Shown one piece after another: positions 59,944 through 64,000 of a stretch of 64,000 nucleotides of DNA (the first letter of the stretch is position 1; every line of letters begins with the position of its first letter). Under the pieces are notes generated by a model. It ran no database searches, was not told where the DNA came from, and was given only the letters and a program-made list of their open reading frames with translations. Origin of the DNA: an uncultured bacterium (lineage in GTDB: Bacteria; Cyanobacteriota; Vampirovibrionia; Gastranaerophilales; Gastranaerophilaceae); NCBI GenBank assembly GCA_905211505.1, contig CAJMAX010000001.1, positions 1 through 64,000 of the forward strand, in the 5' to 3' direction. The translations under genes were made by a program, and so were the position numbers.

Positions 59944-60915
59944 ATGAAAGCGGTAGTATTTACGAAAGATAATGAATTAAAATTAGTAAATAATTATGAA
60001 AAACCTGTACCTCAAAAGGGAGAAGCTCTTGTTAGAGTTACATTAGCAGGTATTTGTAATACAGATTATGAAATTACAAAAGGCTATATGGGATATGATG
60101 GAATTTTGGGACATGAAGCCGTTGGTGTTGTTGAAGAGGTTAACGGTGAAGATAAATCGTTAGTTGGAAAACGCGTTGTACCTGAAATTAGCTATGGCTG
60201 TAAAGAAGCTGATTGTCCGTGGTGTGCCGAAAAATTATATCGTCATTGCCCGAATCGACATACTCTGGGAATTTGGAGAAAAGATGGTGTTTTTGCTCAA
60301 TATTTTACAATGCCGACCGAGGTGTTGTTTGAAGTCCCTGAAAATGTGCCGGATACTCAGGCTGTTTTTGTTGAACCTCTTGCCGCAGCCCTTGAAATTA
60401 CTGAACAACACCATATAAAACCTTTTGAAAAGGTTGTTGTTCTTGGTGATGGAAAGTTAGGGCTCATTACAGCATTGGCGCTTAATGCTCAAAATGTTGA
60501 TGTCCTTTTAGTTGGTAAACATCAAAATAAACTTGATATTGCAAAAAATCAAGGGGTTTCAACCTGTCTTTTAGAAAATTTAAAAATTGAGAAAATTTAC
60601 GATGTTGTAGTTGAGGCTACAGGTTCTATTTCCGGGTTTGAAACTGCTCTTGCACTAACAAAACCTCGTGGTGTTTTAGTTCTAAAAAGTACAGTAGCAG
60701 CCTCAAAAGAGTTTAATTTAGCGCCGATTGTGATTGATGAAATTACAGTTCTGGGGTCTCGCTGCGGTCAATTTCCTGCGGCATTGAGAATGTTAAAATC
60801 TGAGAAAGTAGATTTTTCCCCATTGATATCTGCGGTTTATTCAATTGATGATGCAATTGGTGGATTTGAAAAAAATAAAGAAAAAGAAACTTTAAAAGTG
60901 CTATTGAAGTTTTGA
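59944..60915 (+). CDS. Zinc-dependent medium-chain alcohol dehydrogenase
   Basis: A 323-residue MDR protein. GICNTDYEITKGYMGYDGIL holds the catalytic zinc Cys, LGHEAVGVVEEV the second ligand His, and CKEADCPWC with RHC the structural zinc cysteines. The Rossmann part has VVLGDGKLGLITALAL. The substrate is unknown; relatives act on sorbitol, threonine or aromatic alcohols. It is probably cotranscribed with the preceding solute-binding protein, which hints at a sugar or polyol. AAAGGAGAAATAT precedes the ATG. Confidence 0.92.
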   Translation: MKAVVFTKDNELKLVNNYEKPVPQKGEALVRVTLAGICNTDYEITKGYMGYDGILGHEAVGVVEEVNGEDKSLVGKRVVPEISYGCKEADCPWCAEKLYRHCPNRHTLGIWRKDGVFAQYFTMPTEVLFEVPENVPDTQAVFVEPLAAALEITEQHHIKPFEKVVVLGDGKLGLITALALNAQNVDVLLVGKHQNKLDIAKNQGVSTCLLENLKIEKIYDVVVEATGSISGFETALALTKPRGVLVLKSTVAASKEFNLAPIVIDEITVLGSRCGQFPAALRMLKSEKVDFSPLISAVYSIDDAIGGFEKNKEKETLKVLLKF

Positions 60916-60971
60916 TGAGGGTTTACCGGAGTATCTTAAAAATATGTTTCACTGTTATTTGGGATAAATTA

Positions 60972-61003
60972 AATAAAGCGGGGATAATTTTTCCCCGCTT
61001 TAT
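60972..61003. terminator. Bidirectional terminator between alcohol dehydrogenase and prepilin
   Basis: AATAAAGCGGGGA-TAATTTT-TCCCCGCTTTATT, a 13-pair stem, with A and T runs on both sides, directly before the convergent prepilin stop at 61007. Confidence 0.88.
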
Positions 61004-61006
61004 TTC

Positions 61007-61873
61007 TTATTTGTAATTTATATAATCTTTCCAATAATTATTTGAAAGTGTCATTTTTCTGCCCCGCGCTGATTGTCCATCTCCTGTTATGTTACCTTTA
61101 TCATCTTTTGCCATAACCGCAATGTTTTCAATAGGTTCATTGAATGGACACGCATCTAGCACACATCCGTCTCCTTTATTCCCTGGGTTTTTGCAATCTC
61201 TTCCGTACATTTTATTGCTAAGTCCTTTGGCACGTATTTTGTCTGCATCACATGGTACAATTTGCCCTGAATAATTGTCATCATGATTCGGGTCATTATA
61301 AACCCAGGTGCCAACCTGATGGGCATTCATAGGAATAAAAGCAAACAAATCTATATTATATGTATTTGGGGGAGCTGTACCGTTTATATCAACACAGATA
61401 ATTCTACTTTCAGAGTTAAATGTCCAGATACGACCTTTCGAATCACTCCAAATTCCATAGTTATCGCAATATACTCCGCCGTGTTTCTTCCCTCCAACCA
61501 TGTTAAATTGAAACGGGCCTGCGCCTCCACCAGCTTCGCGGTAAATGTTTTGCATCGCTCCACCAATATTATTTGTACTGTTTACATCTTTATTGTATGG
61601 ACCTCCGCCTGGTAAATAGCTTATGAATTCTTCAACCCATTGCGCTAAGCCTGTTTTGTTGGCATATTGCCCAACATCACCTCTGTCAGAATTTATTCTT
61701 GAACCAATTTCTTTAATATCGCTATATGTAGTTCTGAATTGTTGTTCCAAAACTTTTCCTCTGTAGTTGTAAGCCAGGGTAGGTATTGTAATTGCGCTTA
61801 TAGTTCCTATCAATCCAACTGTTACAAGAACTTCTGCTAAAGTAAAACCTGATTTTTTATTTGTTAAACTCAC
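61007..61873 (-). CDS. Type IV prepilin-like protein (about 288 aa)
   Basis: The leader MSLTNKKSG (from GTG at 61873) is followed by FTLAEVLVTVGLIGTISAIT, with Gly at -1 and Glu at +5. An upstream TTG at 61885 would add four residues; GAGGA lies 13 bases from the GTG. The globular part has ICVDINGTAPPN, the DxNG..PN motif shared with the prepilins at 18182 and 28567, and four to six cysteines (CDAD, DCKNPG, GCVLDACPF) probably forming disulfides. It is a predicted substrate of prepilin peptidase. No regulator gene is adjacent, unlike the other two. Confidence 0.87.
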   Translation of the reverse strand: MSLTNKKSGFTLAEVLVTVGLIGTISAITIPTLAYNYRGKVLEQQFRTTYSDIKEIGSRINSDRGDVGQYANKTGLAQWVEEFISYLPGGGPYNKDVNSTNNIGGAMQNIYREAGGGAGPFQFNMVGGKKHGGVYCDNYGIWSDSKGRIWTFNSESRIICVDINGTAPPNTYNIDLFAFIPMNAHQVGTWVYNDPNHDDNYSGQIVPCDADKIRAKGLSNKMYGRDCKNPGNKGDGCVLDACPFNEPIENIAVMAKDDKGNITGDGQSARGRKMTLSNNYWKDYINYK

Positions 61874-62075
61874 GATATAAACCAATCCTCATAAACTTTC
61901 ATTATATTCCTTATTATACCTTATTTGGCAGCTAAAGTCTAGGGGACTTATATATAATTTCATCAACCCATAACTCTAACATCACTCTTAACTTGTGGGG
62001 CAGAGTCACTTTTAAAGAGTTCAACAAAGAGATTCCGTACCGAGTTGGGAGTGCCATCAATGTCTGTTTTTAAAT

Positions 62076-62102
62076 TGTCATCCTGAACCTGGTTCAGGAT
62101 CT
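62076..62102. repeat. 27-bp palindromic repeat, copy 4
   Basis: TGTC, then ATCCTGAACC-T-GGTTCAGGAT, then CT. The arms reach ten pairs, the best-preserved copy in the window. It carries the C:G form of the third pair, as in copy 1. Confidence 0.75.
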
Positions 62103-62142
62103 GATAAATTTGCAATATTCTATCCTCACTATCAAACAAACA

Positions 62143-62221
62143 GTCATACTGAGGCTTTAGCCGAAGTATCTTATGCTCCTAATAGTAATAAGAAGATTTT
62201 TTGCATTCGCTCAGAATGTCG
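62143..62221. repeat. GTCATACTGAGG-type repeat and an inverted relative
   Basis: GTCATACTGAGGC...GCCGAAGTATCTT (62143-62172) and, in the opposite sense, AGATTTTTT...TCAGAATGTCG (62194-62221). They resemble the widespread TGTCATTCTGAGCGAAG-type intergenic elements and share the GTCAT...ATCT ends of the 27-bp repeat. Confidence 0.55.
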
Positions 62222-62260
62222 TAAATAGGGCAACGAATATGCCAGAACAAATCTTATTTT

Positions 62261-63604
62261 CTATAACAAAATTTGAGTAGCCATGATTAACTTATGGCTG
62301 TCATCAGCGTTTTGGTTCTGGCAGAATACATAGTTTAGTACAACTTTTAATGCTTGTCCTTTTATAAACCAGTTTAAACCAACTGTATATTCTCGTTTTA
62401 AGTCATTTGAGACATCTCTATTCGGGTCAAATTGGTCTATTCTTCCAATAAGCTGCAAATGAGGGTTAAATTTCCAGCCTACTGTTGCGGCGTAACCGCA
62501 GGCTTTGTTGTCACTTACTCCTTTTGAACCGTTATATCCGTCTGCTATTGCTGCTTCAAAATTTGTCCATAGTTTTTTATATTTGTATGCGACATAGGCA
62601 CTTCCAACTCCGTAGTTGATTCCGTTATGCCCTCCGTTAAAACCTCCGCCTATTGTAAGTTTTCCATATTTTGTGTCATGACTGCCGAAAGGTTTTATGT
62701 TTAACCAGCCATTAAATTCTGCCCCGGGAAAACCGCTTGTAATCTGTCTTCCTGAAGAACCAAATGCTACACTGTAGTCGGCATAGTTATAATTTCCTGT
62801 TACTTTAACTGACATTGATCTTGAGTTCCCGAAATTTCTTGCAATTTGAGAACGTGCAACAAAAGGTAGTATAAATGTTGACGAACCGCCTTCTATGCCT
62901 GTTTGTACTCTTGAGTAGCCTGCAACTATTTGGTGATTCGGGATGCTCGAGTTTATGATGTATGCGTCTCCCATAAATCCGTCAATAAAATTGTTTCCAT
63001 GTTTGTATACAGGGTTAACATTTACTTTAAATTTATAGTCAGGATTTCTAAAAGAACCATATACTCCGACTTCTGTAGTCAGGTTATCGTATTCAGTGGA
63101 GTATGATGGTGTAAATAAAGCATTTATAGACCCTCTATATCCTCCGTATACTTGAATTTTTTTTAGCGGGCCTTTTTTATATTCGAAAGATAAATCATCT
63201 TTTAGTAAGAATGATTGCACATCTGTTCTTGTTATTTTGCTATGTATAATTTTCCCGGGTAGAGTATCTTCATCTACTTTGTTGTCATTATCTTTATCAA
63301 ACATTCTGAAGATTTCAAAATCTACTTCTGTGTTATCCATTATAGAATCGTCATCATCATATTCTGTATTTTGAGGATTATTTTTGTTTGAATTTTCTTT
63401 TTCTTTTTTCTCTTTATTGGTTTTACTATTTGGGATTTTTTCATCAAATATTGTATCGTCCTCTGTTTTGAGAACTATTTCATTTTCCTGAGGTGTTGCC
63501 AGCAGGTCTTCAGCTATATCTTCCGTGTATTGTGCTTTTACAGTTGTCGGGGTAATCGATATTATTAAAGCTGAAAGCACTATCAGTTTTAAAAATGTTT
63601 TCAT
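62261..63604 (-). CDS. Outer-membrane beta-barrel porin-like protein (447 aa)
   Basis: A signal peptide (MKTFLKLIVLSALIISITPT..VKA, about 1-25) leads into an acidic, Lys/Asn-rich linker to about residue 95. An EF-hand-like loop follows (FDKDNDNKVDED, about 102-113), then a beta-barrel from about 130 with alternating strands (KKIQVYGGYRGSINALF, KFKVNVNPVYKHGNNF, KLTIGGGFNGGHNG) and a C-terminal strand set EYTVGLNWFIKGQALKVVLN typical of phosphate-selective porin O/P-like barrels. It probably forms a diffusion channel, with the linker perhaps anchoring to the cell wall. No close homology is claimed. It is monocistronic. Confidence 0.8.
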   Translation of the reverse strand: MKTFLKLIVLSALIISITPTTVKAQYTEDIAEDLLATPQENEIVLKTEDDTIFDEKIPNSKTNKEKKEKENSNKNNPQNTEYDDDDSIMDNTEVDFEIFRMFDKDNDNKVDEDTLPGKIIHSKITRTDVQSFLLKDDLSFEYKKGPLKKIQVYGGYRGSINALFTPSYSTEYDNLTTEVGVYGSFRNPDYKFKVNVNPVYKHGNNFIDGFMGDAYIINSSIPNHQIVAGYSRVQTGIEGGSSTFILPFVARSQIARNFGNSRSMSVKVTGNYNYADYSVAFGSSGRQITSGFPGAEFNGWLNIKPFGSHDTKYGKLTIGGGFNGGHNGINYGVGSAYVAYKYKKLWTNFEAAIADGYNGSKGVSDNKACGYAATVGWKFNPHLQLIGRIDQFDPNRDVSNDLKREYTVGLNWFIKGQALKVVLNYVFCQNQNADDSHKLIMATQILL

Positions 63605-63665
63605 ATGTTACAATTATAACACAAAATTTGTAGATTTCATAATTTTTTTATTGTATATTTTTGTT

Positions 63666-64000
63666 ATGCCGAATAAAGTTAAAAATAATAAGCAAACAAT
63701 AGTAAAAGCCCCGATTGTAGAAGCGTTAAAAACAGCTTATAACAATCCAACATATCAATTTCATATCCCGGGTCATACAAAAGGACTTGGGACTTTACCG
63801 TCATTTAGAAATCTTATTGGTCGAAAAGCGTTAATGGTTGATACGACCGATGAGTTTGATAATCTTGGAACTTTAACTCCTGCAACAGGTCCGATTAAAG
63901 AAGCTGAATTGTTGGCAGCCGAGGCTTTTGGAGCTAAAAAAACTTTCTTTTTGTTGAATGGTTCAACGGTTGGAAATCTTGCTATTGCAATGGGATTGAC
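63666..64000 (+). CDS. Orn/Lys/Arg decarboxylase family protein, partial
   Basis: The first 111 codons, cut by the right edge. MPNKVKNNKQTIVKAPIVEA is followed by FHIPGHTKGLGTLPSF, DTTDEFDNLGTLTPATGPIK, AELLAAEAFGAKKTFFLLNG and STVGNLAIA. These are the N-terminal blocks of fold-type I PLP-dependent Orn/Lys/Arg decarboxylases (SpeA/Cad-like short form), which make polyamines or cadaverine. The PLP lysine is beyond the window. TATATT (63654-63659) lies six bases before the ATG without a Shine-Dalgarno. Confidence 0.85.
   Translation, partial: MPNKVKNNKQTIVKAPIVEALKTAYNNPTYQFHIPGHTKGLGTLPSFRNLIGRKALMVDTTDEFDNLGTLTPATGPIKEAELLAAEAFGAKKTFFLLNGSTVGNLAIAMGL

Larger units (their letters stand above)
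61886..62260. other. Intergenic region with several REP-like repeats
   Basis: No gene is seen in these 375 bases. They hold four repeat elements: a GATTCCG-type palindrome (62029-62056), a 27-bp repeat copy (62076-62102), and two GTCAT(A/T)CTGAG-type elements (62143-62172, and reversed at 62194-62221). Confidence 0.6.

Overview
The window is AT-rich DNA from a Gram-negative-type bacterium. LpxA (lipid A synthesis), a beta-barrel porin-like protein and anchored periplasmic proteins indicate an outer membrane. Three type IV prepilin-like proteins share the N-terminus GFTLAE(V/I)L(I/V)T(L/V)G and a DxNG..PN motif. Together with several proteins of unknown, apparently lineage-restricted type, this best fits the gut Melainabacteria (Candidatus Gastranaerophilales / Vampirovibrionia). 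That placement rests on pattern recognition, not on a search.

Layout. 1-9.3 kb: start of an acyltransferase-3 gene running off the left edge, an XRE regulator, a 5'-nucleotidase-type phosphatase, uvrC (lacking its C-terminal HhH domain), then a five-gene leftward operon. That operon holds a MotA/ExbB-like and an OmpA/MotB-like stator pair (ZorAB-like, but with no Zorya effectors), a UPF0210 protein and two small paralogues of unknown family. bioY and a rimI-like acetyltransferase follow. 9.5-14.9 kb: the alpha-operon type ribosomal cluster infA-rpmJ-rpsM-rpsK-rpsD-rpoA-rplQ-truA-rplM-rpsI. 15-29.6 kb: metabolic and lineage-specific genes (M29 aminopeptidase, lpxA, iron alcohol dehydrogenase, a DctA-type symporter, ileS with an altered HIGH motif), two prepilins each divergent from an XRE gene, and REP-like palindromes. 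29.6-45 kb: dnaB, a cation efflux protein, a glutamate-cysteine ligase, rsmA-ispE, a large Ala-rich protein, a TrmB-type regulator, tdk, ctpA, dxr and a histidine kinase.

45.1-55.4 kb: a rightward block of phage head genes. It runs LuxR-type HTH, amidase, gp10-like hub, P22-type coat, holin-like, scaffold-like, gp4-like adaptor, TerS, unknown, GNAT, portal, TerL, small membrane protein. I see no integrase, repressor, replication, tail-fibre or ejection gene and no att repeats. The gene order is also unusual. It is the best candidate here for a domesticated phage particle or gene-transfer-agent-like system, although a decayed or unusually small prophage remains possible. 55.5-64 kb: a 603-residue protein with coiled-coil ends, rarA, a solute-binding protein with an alcohol dehydrogenase, a third prepilin, a porin-like protein and the start of an Orn/Lys/Arg decarboxylase.

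Two themes cut across the window. Several genes (rimI-like, trmB-like, the histidine kinase, rarA, probably uvrC, rsmA and the decarboxylase) have a -10 box only 6-7 bases before the start codon and no Shine-Dalgarno site, so they look leaderless. Intergenic spaces also carry a 27-bp palindromic repeat whose arms change in a compensatory way. No tRNA, rRNA, CRISPR array or insertion sequence was recognised.
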